A DNA stretch of 36,520 nt from Muribaculaceae bacterium (GTDB taxonomy: Bacteria > Bacteroidota > Bacteroidia > Bacteroidales > Muribaculaceae): contig VSPG01000021.1 in the NCBI GenBank assembly GCA_009775265.1, positions 1-36,520 on the forward strand, in the 5' to 3' direction. The stretch's first letter is position 1. Every line of letters starts with the position of its first letter. The translations under genes and the position numbers were made by a program. The notes under the pieces were generated by a model. That model did not search any database and was not told the origin of the DNA. It saw only the letters and a list, made by a program, of their open reading frames with translations. Positions 23,124-30,352 of the stretch are shown in pieces.

Positions 23124-25940
23124 ATGAAGTCCTTCCTTGAAGAAATAGGCAGAATAGAACCTCGTCCGGAGGTTTACACCGATCGACTGCGCAGGCTCGC
23201 ATGGGGCACCGACGCAGGATTTTACCGGCTGCTTCCGCAGCTTGTGGTGCGTCCCGACACAGAGCGGCAAGTGTGCGGCATTCTTCGTGCGGCATCCGAC
23301 ACAGGTACGCCGGTGACGTTCCGTGCGGCAGGCACGAGTCTCAGCGGACAGGCTGTCACCGATTCCGTGCTGGTGCTCGCCGAGAAGCGCTGGGAAGGTT
23401 ATTCCATAGGTCCCGGAGCGGAGACAATAACCCTGCAACCCGGCATAATAGGCGAGCGTGTCAATGAAATCCTGCGCCCGTATGGCCGAAAGTTCGACCC
23501 CGATCCGGCATCGAAGCGTTCGGCCATGGTGGGCGGCATTGTGGCCAACAACGCCTCCGGCATGAATTGCGGCACGCACGCCAACAGCGACAGCGTGATG
23601 CGCTCGGTGCGGATAGTGCTTGCCGACGGGACGGTGCTCGACACGGCCGACGAGGTGAGCCGTGCGTCGTTCCGTGCCACGCACGGCGCATTGCTGGCTG
23701 AAATCGAGAGAATCCGCGACGACATCCGCACCGATTCCGAACTGGAGGCTCTGATACGCCGGAAATACAGCATAAAAAATGTGACGGGTCTGAATCTGCG
23801 GCCTTTCGTGATGTTTGACGACCCGTTCGACATAATAGCCCATTGCATAGTGGGCAGCGAGGGCACGCTCGCATTCATCAGTTCCGTCACGATGGCCACC
23901 TCGCCGGTGATGCCTTTCGCGGCAAGCGCGATGCTCTATTTCGGGAGTATGCGCGAGGCCGCCGAAGCCGTTGTGGCTATGCGCAAGGGTGCTCCTGTCG
24001 ACAGCTGCGAACTGCTTGACGCCAAGTCGCTCGCGAGCGTAGGCACCGAGGGTGTGACTCCGGGCCTGACTGCTCTGCTGCTTGACACCAAAGCCGCCAC
24101 TGCAGAGGCTCTGCAGGAGAATATAGACGCCATCATGGCCGTGGTGGGCCGTTTCAGCCTTGTGCGGGACGCCTATTTTTCGGCTGACCCTGCCGAGACC
24201 GGCAGATGGTGGAGCATGCGCAGCGGAGTGTTTCCGGCAGTGGGCGGAACGCGTCCGGCAGGCACTACGGTGCTGATAGAGGACGTGGCTTTCCACATCG
24301 ACGACCTTCCGGATGCCACAGTGGCTCTCGCCGACCTTATAGCCGACTGCGGTTATGACGACGCCTGCATATACGGGCACGCCCTTGAAGGCAATTTCCA
24401 TTTCGTGATAGCGCAGAGTTTCGACACAGAGGCTGAAGTGGAGCGCTACCGCCGCCTGATGCTCGGAGTGGAACATCTTGTGGTGGACCGTTTCGGCGGG
24501 TCGCTCAAAGCCGAGCACGGAACGGGTCGCAACATGGCTCCGTTCGTAGAAAAAGAGTGGGGGCCGAAAGCCTATGCCATGATGAAACGCCTGAAAAAGG
24601 CCATGGATCCGGGCGGGATTCTCAATCCCGGAGTCATATTCAACGACGACCCGGAATGTTTCATAAGCGACATCAAGCCCATGCCAGCCGTGGACAATAC
24701 CGTGGATCGCTGCATAGAATGCGGTTTCTGCGAGGTGAACTGTGTGAGCTGCGGGCTGACGCTTTCGGCACGCCAGCGCATAGTGGTGTCGCGCGAGATA
24801 GCGCGCCTGCGTTCGCTCGGCACGCGTGATGCGGCCGCCGACGCAGCGGCGCTCGAGCGTGATTTCCGCTATTACGGACTTGACACATGCGCGGGCGACG
24901 GCCTGTGCAGCACTTCCTGCCCGATGGGCATCAACACAGCCGACCTCGTTCACCGTCTGCGCGAGCGCAGGTTGCCCATTGGTTCCATGGGCTATCGCGC
25001 GGGGGATTACGCCGCGCGCCATCTCGGAGGAGTCAGCCGGGCGCTGCGTGCCACTTTGGCCGGGGCTCGTGTGGCCCACGACATGCTGGGCGACGACGCT
25101 ACGCGTATAGCAGGCCGTGTGATGCACCGCATGGGGCTTCCTCTGTGGACTCCGGCGCTCCCGGGTCCGTCGCATCCTGCACGCGTTGTCGCCGCCGCTC
25201 CCCATAAGGGCGCGCGGCGGCGTGTGGTATATTTCCCATCCTGTCTCAACCGGGCCATGGGTGCATTGCCCGAGGACGGAAAGAAGCAGCCCGAACTCAT
25301 GCAGGTGGTGGTGGCATTGTGCGACAAGGCCGGTTTCGAGGTCGTGTTTCCGAAAGGAATGGATAAGCTGTGCTGCGGCATGATATGGGAGAGCAAGGGC
25401 ATGCCTGACATTGCGGATGCGAAGACTGCGGAACTCGAAGCCGCCCTGTGGGAGGCTTCGGAGCATGGAACCATTCCGGTGCTTTGCGACCAGAGTCCGT
25501 GTCTGCACCGCATGCGCGAGCATATAAAGAAAATGCACCTTTATGAGCCTGCCGAGTTTATCCACGATTATCTTGCGCCGTATCTGGAATTCCATCCTGT
25601 CGACACGCCGGTGGCCGTGCATGTGACATGCTCCACGCGCCGCATGGGTCTTGCCGGCAAAATCGTGGATCTGGCGCGTATGTGCTCCCGCAATGTAACC
25701 GTCCCGGCCGAAGTGGGCTGCTGCGGATTTGCGGGCGACAAGGGCTTCACATATCCGGAACTCAACCGATGGGGGCTCCGCAAACTGCGTCCGGCCATCG
25801 AGGCGTCAGGCGCGCGCGAAGGCTATTCCAACTCGCGCACATGTGAGATAGGGCTCACTGACAACAGCGGCATTCCTTACAAATCAATAGCATACCTGGT
25901 GTACGCCTGCACCACGGCAAAACTGAAAAATGATGACTGA
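23124..25940 (+). CDS. FAD/Fe-S respiratory D-lactate dehydrogenase (Dld-II type)
   Basis: A 938-residue fusion of a GlcD-like flavoprotein and a GlpC-like Fe-S part, the layout of the Shewanella Dld-II D-lactate dehydrogenase. The FAD_binding_4 domain has VTFRAAGTSLSGQAVTDSV and GGIVANNASGMNCGTHANSD. The FAD-oxidase C-terminal part has YGHALEGNFHFVIAQ and AEHGTGRNMAPF. Ferredoxin motifs are CIECGFCEVNCVSCG (~529) and CAGDGLCSTSCPMG (~587). CCG-type motifs are PSCLN (~702), LCCGM (~749), VTCSTRRMG (~835) and GCCGFAGDKG (~867). I place the start at ATG 23124 (MKSFLEEIGR), because the 32 residues before it from 23028 overlap namZ and resemble nothing. MurQ, three genes on, releases D-lactate, which makes D-lactate the likely substrate; glycolate or another 2-hydroxy acid is possible. 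Confidence 0.85.
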   Translation: MKSFLEEIGRIEPRPEVYTDRLRRLAWGTDAGFYRLLPQLVVRPDTERQVCGILRAASDTGTPVTFRAAGTSLSGQAVTDSVLVLAEKRWEGYSIGPGAETITLQPGIIGERVNEILRPYGRKFDPDPASKRSAMVGGIVANNASGMNCGTHANSDSVMRSVRIVLADGTVLDTADEVSRASFRATHGALLAEIERIRDDIRTDSELEALIRRKYSIKNVTGLNLRPFVMFDDPFDIIAHCIVGSEGTLAFISSVTMATSPVMPFAASAMLYFGSMREAAEAVVAMRKGAPVDSCELLDAKSLASVGTEGVTPGLTALLLDTKAATAEALQENIDAIMAVVGRFSLVRDAYFSADPAETGRWWSMRSGVFPAVGGTRPAGTTVLIEDVAFHIDDLPDATVALADLIADCGYDDACIYGHALEGNFHFVIAQSFDTEAEVERYRRLMLGVEHLVVDRFGGSLKAEHGTGRNMAPFVEKEWGPKAYAMMKRLKKAMDPGGILNPGVIFNDDPECFISDIKPMPAVDNTVDRCIECGFCEVNCVSCGLTLSARQRIVVSREIARLRSLGTRDAAADAAALERDFRYYGLDTCAGDGLCSTSCPMGINTADLVHRLRERRLPIGSMGYRAGDYAARHLGGVSRALRATLAGARVAHDMLGDDATRIAGRVMHRMGLPLWTPALPGPSHPARVVAAAPHKGARRRVVYFPSCLNRAMGALPEDGKKQPELMQVVVALCDKAGFEVVFPKGMDKLCCGMIWESKGMPDIADAKTAELEAALWEASEHGTIPVLCDQSPCLHRMREHIKKMHLYEPAEFIHDYLAPYLEFHPVDTPVAVHVTCSTRRMGLAGKIVDLARMCSRNVTVPAEVGCCGFAGDKGFTYPELNRWGLRKLRPAIEASGAREGYSNSRTCEIGLTDNSGIPYKSIAYLVYACTTAKLKNDD

Positions 25941-27108
25941 GAAAAAGAAACCACAGCGCCTGCTGGCGCTCGACATCCTGCGCGGTCTCACCATTTCGGG
26001 CATGATACTCGTGAACAATCCCGGCTCGTGGGGCAATATCTATGCCCCGCTCCGGCATGCCGAGTGGCACGGCCTCACGCCCACCGATCTCGTGTTTCCG
26101 TTCTTTATGTTCATAATGGGTGTGAGCACCTATATGTCGCTACGCAAATATGATTTCAGGCTGTCGGGCGCGGCGTGCATGAAAATCCTGCGCCGCACTG
26201 TCGTGATATTTTTCATAGGCGTGGCCATAGCGTGGCTTAGCCTTTTCCTGCGTGGCATAGCCAACGGGGCTTCCTTGTCCGATGCGGTGCTGACGTTCGA
26301 CAGTATACGCGTGCTCGGCGTGATGCCGCGTCTGGCCATATGCTACGGCGCGGGTTCGCTGCTCGCCCTTGCCATGAGCCGGCGTGCGCTTGCATGGACT
26401 ACCGGCGGGCTTCTCGCTCTCTACTGGGTGGTGCTCCTGGTGGGCAACGGGCTTGAGTTTTCCGACTCGAACATAATATCCATCGTGGATCACAAGGTGA
26501 TGGGTCCCGCCCATATGTATACCGACGTGGTGGGAGGCGTGACCTTGAAATTCGACCCTGAGGGTCTGTTGAGCACGTTGCCGAGCATAGCCCATATGCT
26601 TATAGGCTTCCTTTGCGGATTCATGATAATGCAGGTGAAGGACAACCGCGAGCGCATCTGCCGCCTGTTCATCGTGGGCACGGTGCTGACGTTCGCCGGT
26701 CTGCTGCTGAGTTACGGAATGCCCCTCAACAAGAAAATATGGTCGCCCACCTTCGTGCTCACCACTTGCGGCCTTGCTTCAAGCCTGCTTGCGCTGCTGA
26801 TATGGATTATCGACATGCGCGGCCACCGCAGATGGTGCCGCTTCTTCGAGGTGTTCGGCATCAACCCGCTGTTTCTCTACTGCCTTGCCGCCGTGTTGAG
26901 CGTGTTGTCGGGAGTGGTGAAAGTGCCCTGGGCCGAGGCCGAAACGGGCGTCATCAGCATAAAGGGCTGGATTTACAATGCTGTGTGTGTGCCCTGCGCC
27001 GGCGGCAACGAGACGTTGGCTTCGCTTCTGTTTGCCGTGGCCTTTGTGCTTCTCAACTGGTGCGTGGGTCTGGTACTATATAAAAAGAAAATATACATAA
27101 AAATATGA
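25930..27108 (+). CDS. murT: MurNAc inner-membrane transporter MurT (DUF5009/HGSNAT-like)
   Basis: Polytopic membrane protein of 392 residues with about ten hydrophobic segments. It resembles heparan-alpha-glucosaminide N-acetyltransferase-like (DUF5009) proteins: LDILRGLTISGMILVNNPGS, HAEWHGLTPTDLVFPFFMFI and VFGINPLFLYCLAAVL. A member of this family, MurT of Tannerella forsythia, was described as the MurNAc importer encoded with murK and murQ. The same order murT-murK-murQ here supports the name. Two consecutive ATGs (25930, 25933) overlap the dehydrogenase stop, and the 3' end overlaps murK by four bases. Whether it also acylates a sugar, as the family name suggests, cannot be told. Confidence 0.83.
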   Translation: MMTEKKKPQRLLALDILRGLTISGMILVNNPGSWGNIYAPLRHAEWHGLTPTDLVFPFFMFIMGVSTYMSLRKYDFRLSGAACMKILRRTVVIFFIGVAIAWLSLFLRGIANGASLSDAVLTFDSIRVLGVMPRLAICYGAGSLLALAMSRRALAWTTGGLLALYWVVLLVGNGLEFSDSNIISIVDHKVMGPAHMYTDVVGGVTLKFDPEGLLSTLPSIAHMLIGFLCGFMIMQVKDNRERICRLFIVGTVLTFAGLLLSYGMPLNKKIWSPTFVLTTCGLASSLLALLIWIIDMRGHRRWCRFFEVFGINPLFLYCLAAVLSVLSGVVKVPWAEAETGVISIKGWIYNAVCVPCAGGNETLASLLFAVAFVLLNWCVGLVLYKKKIYIKI

Positions 27109-27947
27109 TACTTATCGCAGACTGCGGAAGCACCAAGACAGACTGGTGTGTTGTCCGCGAAGGAATAGTGGAAAAGCAGGTGTTCACCTGCGGCATGAAT
27201 GCCGTGATGCTCACCGAGGAGGAAATGCGCTCCCGCATGGCGGCCGAACTTGTGCCCGAACTCGAGTGCTACGCCGACGCAATCGAGGCGGTGTACTTCT
27301 ATGGCGCCGGATGCATCTCGCCGGAAGTGTGCGCTAATGTGGAGCGTGCGATACGCGCCAGCATCAATGCACAGGACGTGGAGGTGCACACCGACCTGCT
27401 CGCCGCAGCGCGCGCTCTGTGCGGGCGCCGTCCCGGCATAGCCTGTATCCTCGGCACCGGTTCCAACTCCTGTTTCTACGACGGAGAAAAGATATGCGAC
27501 AATGTGTCGCCGCTCGGATACATCCTCGGCGATGAAGGCTCCGGCGCCGTGCTCGGCAAACTGCTTGTGGGCGATGTGCTCAAAGGTCAGCTGCCGGCGG
27601 AGCTGTGCGAGAAATTCCTGCGCAAATACGACCTTACCATGCTCGACATCATACGCAAGGTATACCGCGAGCCGCAGGGCAACCGCTTTCTGGCATCCGT
27701 CACCCCGTTCCTGATAGAAAATATAAACGAAAAGGAAGTGCACGACCTTGTGCTCGGTTCGTTCAAGGCCTTCTTCCGCCGCAATATCTCGCACTACGCA
27801 GGCCGGTGCGCTCCTGAAGTCAATTTCATAGGTTCCATAGCCTATTATTACCGCGATGTTCTCGCCGAAGCCGCCCGCGAATGCGGCTACAGCGTAGGTA
27901 CCGTGCTGAAAAGTCCTATGGAAGGACTCATCAAGTTCCACTCTTAA
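27105..27947 (+). CDS. murK: N-acetylmuramic acid kinase MurK (BadF/BadG ATPase family)
   Basis: Cytoplasmic sugar kinase of 280 residues that would phosphorylate MurNAc (and possibly GlcNAc) at C6. It belongs to the ASKHA fold, BadF/BadG/BcrA/BcrD group. The phosphate-1 loop is IADCGSTKTDWCVV near residue 4. The sugar-binding and adenosine segments are CILGTGSNS (GTGSNS at 117-122), ICDNVSPLGYILGDEGSG and VNFIGSIAYYY near the end. Position between murT and murQ, as in Tannerella, distinguishes it from a general GlcNAc kinase. It overlaps murT by four bases and ends 12 bases before murQ. Confidence 0.88.
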   Translation: MILIADCGSTKTDWCVVREGIVEKQVFTCGMNAVMLTEEEMRSRMAAELVPELECYADAIEAVYFYGAGCISPEVCANVERAIRASINAQDVEVHTDLLAAARALCGRRPGIACILGTGSNSCFYDGEKICDNVSPLGYILGDEGSGAVLGKLLVGDVLKGQLPAELCEKFLRKYDLTMLDIIRKVYREPQGNRFLASVTPFLIENINEKEVHDLVLGSFKAFFRRNISHYAGRCAPEVNFIGSIAYYYRDVLAEAARECGYSVGTVLKSPMEGLIKFHS

Positions 27948-27959
27948 CAAGTAAAAACA

Positions 27960-28781
27960 ATGGCATTCGAAAAAATATCCGAACAACCCTCTCTTTACAA
28001 CGATCTTGAGAAGAAAAGCGTAGGCGAACTGCTGCGCGACATTAACAACGAAGACAAGAAGGTGGCGCTGGCCGTGGAGAAAGCCATTCCGCAGATAGAG
28101 GAGCTTGTCACCGGCATTGTGAGCCGCATGAAGCGCGGCGGCCGCATTTTCTATATGGGCGCCGGCACGTCGGGACGCCTCGGAGTGCTCGACGCCTCGG
28201 AGATTCCTCCTACGTTCGGCATGGACCCGTCGTGGGTGATAGGCATAATAGCCGGCGGCGACAAGGCTCTGCGTTCGCCCATCGAAAATGCCGAGGACGA
28301 CACTCTGCAGGGCTGGCGCGACCTTGAAGCATTCGGCATAAACGAACGCGACACCGTGATAGGCATCGCCGCATCGGGCACTACTCCTTATGTGATAGGC
28401 GCTCTTGAGGAATGCCGCCGCCATGGCATCCTCACTGCCGCAATCACGTCGAATCCCGACGCTCCCGTGAGCGCCGCCGCCGACATCGCCATCGAAATGG
28501 TGGTGGGACCGGAGTATGTCACGGGCAGTTCGCGCATGAAGAGCGGTACGGGGCAGAAGATGATATGCAACATGATCACGACCTCCGTGATGATTCAGAT
28601 GGGCCGTGTGAAGGGCAACAAGATGGTGAACATGCAGCTGAGCAACGCCAAGCTCGTGGACCGCGGCACCCGCATGGTAGTGGAGGAACTCGGTCTGCCC
28701 TACGACGAAGCCAAGCGCCTGCTGCTGATGCACGGCTCTGTGAAAAAGGCCGTGGACACATACCGCGAAGGCCATGAATAA
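27960..28781 (+). CDS. murQ: N-acetylmuramic acid 6-phosphate etherase
   Basis: Cytoplasmic lyase cleaving the lactyl ether of MurNAc-6-phosphate to give GlcNAc-6-phosphate and D-lactate. It has an SIS sugar-isomerase fold with the family signature GAGTSGRLGVLDASEIPPTF. Glu81 and Glu112 (in IENAEDD) are spaced 31 residues apart, exactly like the catalytic Glu83 and Glu114 of E. coli MurQ, to which I would align them. The later SSRMKSGTGQKMICNMITT segment is also typical. At 273 residues it lacks the last ~25 residues of the E. coli enzyme (298), which is normal for this group. Its 3' end overlaps the SGNH esterase gene by eight bases. Confidence 0.96.
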   Translation: MAFEKISEQPSLYNDLEKKSVGELLRDINNEDKKVALAVEKAIPQIEELVTGIVSRMKRGGRIFYMGAGTSGRLGVLDASEIPPTFGMDPSWVIGIIAGGDKALRSPIENAEDDTLQGWRDLEAFGINERDTVIGIAASGTTPYVIGALEECRRHGILTAAITSNPDAPVSAAADIAIEMVVGPEYVTGSSRMKSGTGQKMICNMITTSVMIQMGRVKGNKMVNMQLSNAKLVDRGTRMVVEELGLPYDEAKRLLLMHGSVKKAVDTYREGHE

Positions 28782-29445
28782 GCGTGCGGCGGTCATCGTC
28801 TCTGCCATAGCCGTGTTCGCTTCCATGCTTTGCTGTCGTTGTTGCCATGCGCAGCGCGGCGAGCTTTGGGGGCAGCGTGCATCGCTTTTTGAAATGCTGG
28901 GCACGGACAGCACGTCAATAGTGTTTTTAGGCAACAGCCTTACGCACGGCTGCGAGTGGCATGAGCTGTTCGGGAATCCGCACATCGTGAACCGCGGTAT
29001 CAACGGCGATGTGGTGGACGGCTTGCGCGAGCGTCTGCCGGCTATTGTGAACGGCCGTCCGGCCAAAATTTTCCTTTTGTGCGGCGTCAACGACATAAGC
29101 CACAATCTTTCCGCCGACTCCATAGTGTCGGCGCTCGGCGGACTAATCGGTGAAATTCGCCGCGCCACGCCCGCCACGAAGCTATATGTGCAGTCGCTGC
29201 TGCCCATCAACAACAGTTTCGGGCGCTACAAGGCCGTTTTCGGCAAAGAACAGACAGTGCGCGATGTCAACCGCCTGCTGCGCCCTGTGGTGGAGAGCGC
29301 CGGGGCCACGTGGATAGACATACACGGTCTTTTTGCGGATGCAGAAGGAAACTTGCGCGCCGACCTCACCAACGACGGCCTGCATCTGCTTGCCCCCGGC
29401 TATGCCATATGGCGCGACGCTCTGCGCCCCTATGTGGAGGAATAG
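28774..29445 (+). CDS. Exported SGNH/GDSL esterase
   Basis: Product of 223 residues with an N-terminal signal sequence (MNKRAAVIVSAIAVFASMLC, cleavage probably after CCHAQ) and a complete SGNH hydrolase fold. Block I is IVFLGNSLTHGCEW with the nucleophile Ser. The conserved Gly is in RGINGD, block III is LLCGVNDIS with Asn, and block V is DGLHLLAPGY with Asp and His. The family includes sialate and peptidoglycan O-acetyl esterases and lipases. As the last gene of the peptidoglycan-salvage operon, overlapping murQ by eight bases, it is plausibly an O-acetyl-MurNAc esterase that clears the sugar for NamZ or MurT. This role is inference from context. Confidence 0.85.
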   Translation: MNKRAAVIVSAIAVFASMLCCRCCHAQRGELWGQRASLFEMLGTDSTSIVFLGNSLTHGCEWHELFGNPHIVNRGINGDVVDGLRERLPAIVNGRPAKIFLLCGVNDISHNLSADSIVSALGGLIGEIRRATPATKLYVQSLLPINNSFGRYKAVFGKEQTVRDVNRLLRPVVESAGATWIDIHGLFADAEGNLRADLTNDGLHLLAPGYAIWRDALRPYVEE

Positions 29446-29476
29446 GCCGCGTCGCCGTAAACTTTTTTGTGCCTGA

Positions 29477-29513
29477 AAACGTATTTATTAAACAACCTCT
29501 AAACAATACGTTT
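29477..29513 (+). repeat. Nine-base dyad around repeat copy 3
   Basis: AAACGTATT (29477-29485) and AATACGTTT (29505-29513) are perfect inverted repeats separated by 19 bases that contain the AAACAACCTCTAAA core. The end of the right arm is eight bases before the ATG at 29522. It could be an operator or a leader hairpin able to cover the start region. Confidence 0.5.
29484..29503 (+). repeat. 20-base intergenic repeat, copy 3
   Basis: TTTATTAAACAACCTCTAAA, identical to 13049-13068. It lies 18 bases upstream of the small His/Lys-rich gene on the same strand. TACGTTTC at 29507-29514 is one mismatch from a -7 box, so the repeat may sit within a promoter. Confidence 0.65.
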
Positions 29514-29521
29514 CGACACTT

Positions 29522-29743
29522 ATGAGAACTGACATAAAATTCCGCAGGTTGCGCGCCGCCATAGCGGCGCTCGCAGCCTGTTTTGTTTTGGGGGTGGCCA
29601 TGCCGTCGTGCGGGAGCATACATGCTTTCGGAGGCATCGAGCACGAATGTGTATATGACTTCGACGGCCACGGCCATTACAAAAAGCACAAGAAACACAA
29701 ACATAAAAAGCACAAGAAGCACCATCGGCATCACCATCATTGA
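29522..29743 (+). CDS. Small His/Lys-rich probable lipoprotein
   Basis: A 73-residue product with an Arg-rich n-region (KFRRLR), a hydrophobic stretch (AAIAALAACFVLGVA) and Cys30 in MPSCGS as a likely lipid-attachment site. An alternative lipobox is LAAC at Cys20. After a short linker (GGIEHECVYDFDGHGH) the last 26 residues hold 12 His and 9 Lys, ending RHHHH. Such a tail would bind divalent metal ions or polyanions. Small lipoproteins with KKH-type tails occur in Bacteroidales, but I know no assigned function. It is preceded by the 20-base repeat and followed convergently, after four bases, by the DUF3237 gene. The frame is supported by the clean signal sequence and by the tail ending exactly at the stop. 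Confidence 0.75.
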   Translation: MRTDIKFRRLRAAIAALAACFVLGVAMPSCGSIHAFGGIEHECVYDFDGHGHYKKHKKHKHKKHKKHHRHHHH

Positions 29744-29747
29744 TGCG

Positions 29748-30239
29748 TCACAATACCTGCCATACACGCAGCGTTACGGCTCCCGGAGCGAAGTTGACGG
29801 GGCGGCAGATGAAGATGTAATCGTTGAGCCAGCGGTATGGGCCGTTTTTGTCGGCCTCGAAGGCAGGTGTGGTGGTGAAGTAGTGTTCTCCGTCGCGTGA
29901 GAAGCTTATGCCTGTGTTTTCCACGTTTATATATGCAGAATCAGGTGTCATGACGGAGTAGACGGCGCGGAATTCGGTGCGGTGCTGCGCGGTGTCGGTG
30001 AGCTGGTAGTCGGCGCCGCCGGGCATAATCACGGCGTTGAGAGCGGGGCCTGTCACTTCGCCGCCTACAATCGGTATCATGATGCGCCGTCCGTGCGGAG
30101 TGTCGCCCGTGCAGATGGCGTCGGCGCATCGGGCATGTATGTCGAATACGTGGCGCAAACCCGGCTCGGAAGCCGAAGCGGATGCGCACATACATGCCGG
30201 CAAGGAAGCTGCGGCGAGAAGTATCAGCGAGTGTTTCAT
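29748..30239 (-). CDS. Exported DUF3237 family protein
   Basis: Product of 163 residues with a signal peptide (MKHSLILLAAASLPACMCAS). The mature part fits DUF3237, a small beta-barrel family of unknown function. Visible features are RIMIPIVGGEVTGPALNAVI followed by MPGGADYQLTD, RAVYSVMTPDSAYINVENTG, YFTTTPAFEAD and YRWLNDYIFIC near the end. Cys16 is not in a convincing lipobox (LPAC, with Pro at -2), although lipidation is possible. It has its own promoter at 30269-30299. It converges on the His/Lys-rich gene with only four bases between the stops and no visible terminator there. Confidence 0.78.
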   Translation of the reverse strand: MKHSLILLAAASLPACMCASASASEPGLRHVFDIHARCADAICTGDTPHGRRIMIPIVGGEVTGPALNAVIMPGGADYQLTDTAQHRTEFRAVYSVMTPDSAYINVENTGISFSRDGEHYFTTTPAFEADKNGPYRWLNDYIFICRPVNFAPGAVTLRVWQVL

Positions 30240-30268
30240 GGTGGCATTGATAATGCGTATATATGCTG

Positions 30269-30299
30269 CAAAAATATATCAATTGCGTGAGAATACAAA
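30269..30299 (-). promoter_or_regulatory. Promoter of the DUF3237 gene
   Basis: On the minus strand, TTTG (30299-30296), a 19 bp spacer and TATTTTTG (30276-30269) match the Bacteroidota consensus fully. The -33 TTTG is also the T tract of the terminator of the upstream GH20 gene. Confidence 0.8.
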
Positions 30300-30326
30300 G
30301 CGCCCCGCACTTTTTGAGCGGGGCGC
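30296..30326 (-). terminator. Terminator of the GH20 operon
   Basis: A perfect 9 bp GC stem (30300-30308 with 30318-30326) with a 9-base loop lies 26 bases beyond the GH20 stop. On the minus strand it is followed by TTTGTATTC. The T tract is short but position and stem are convincing. Confidence 0.75.
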
Positions 30327-30352
30327 AGAGAGGGAGTGTGTGGCGGCAGCAG

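Noticed and set aside
22980..25622. 880-codon open frame on the minus strand, antisense to namZ and the dehydrogenase
   Set aside because: The product is His- and Arg-rich without domain logic, as expected from the complement of GC-rich codons; the sense genes have full family motifs.
29446..29470. Terminator after the SGNH esterase gene
   Set aside because: GGC-CGCGTC-GCC before a run of six T is suggestive, but the stem is only three base pairs, too weak to call.
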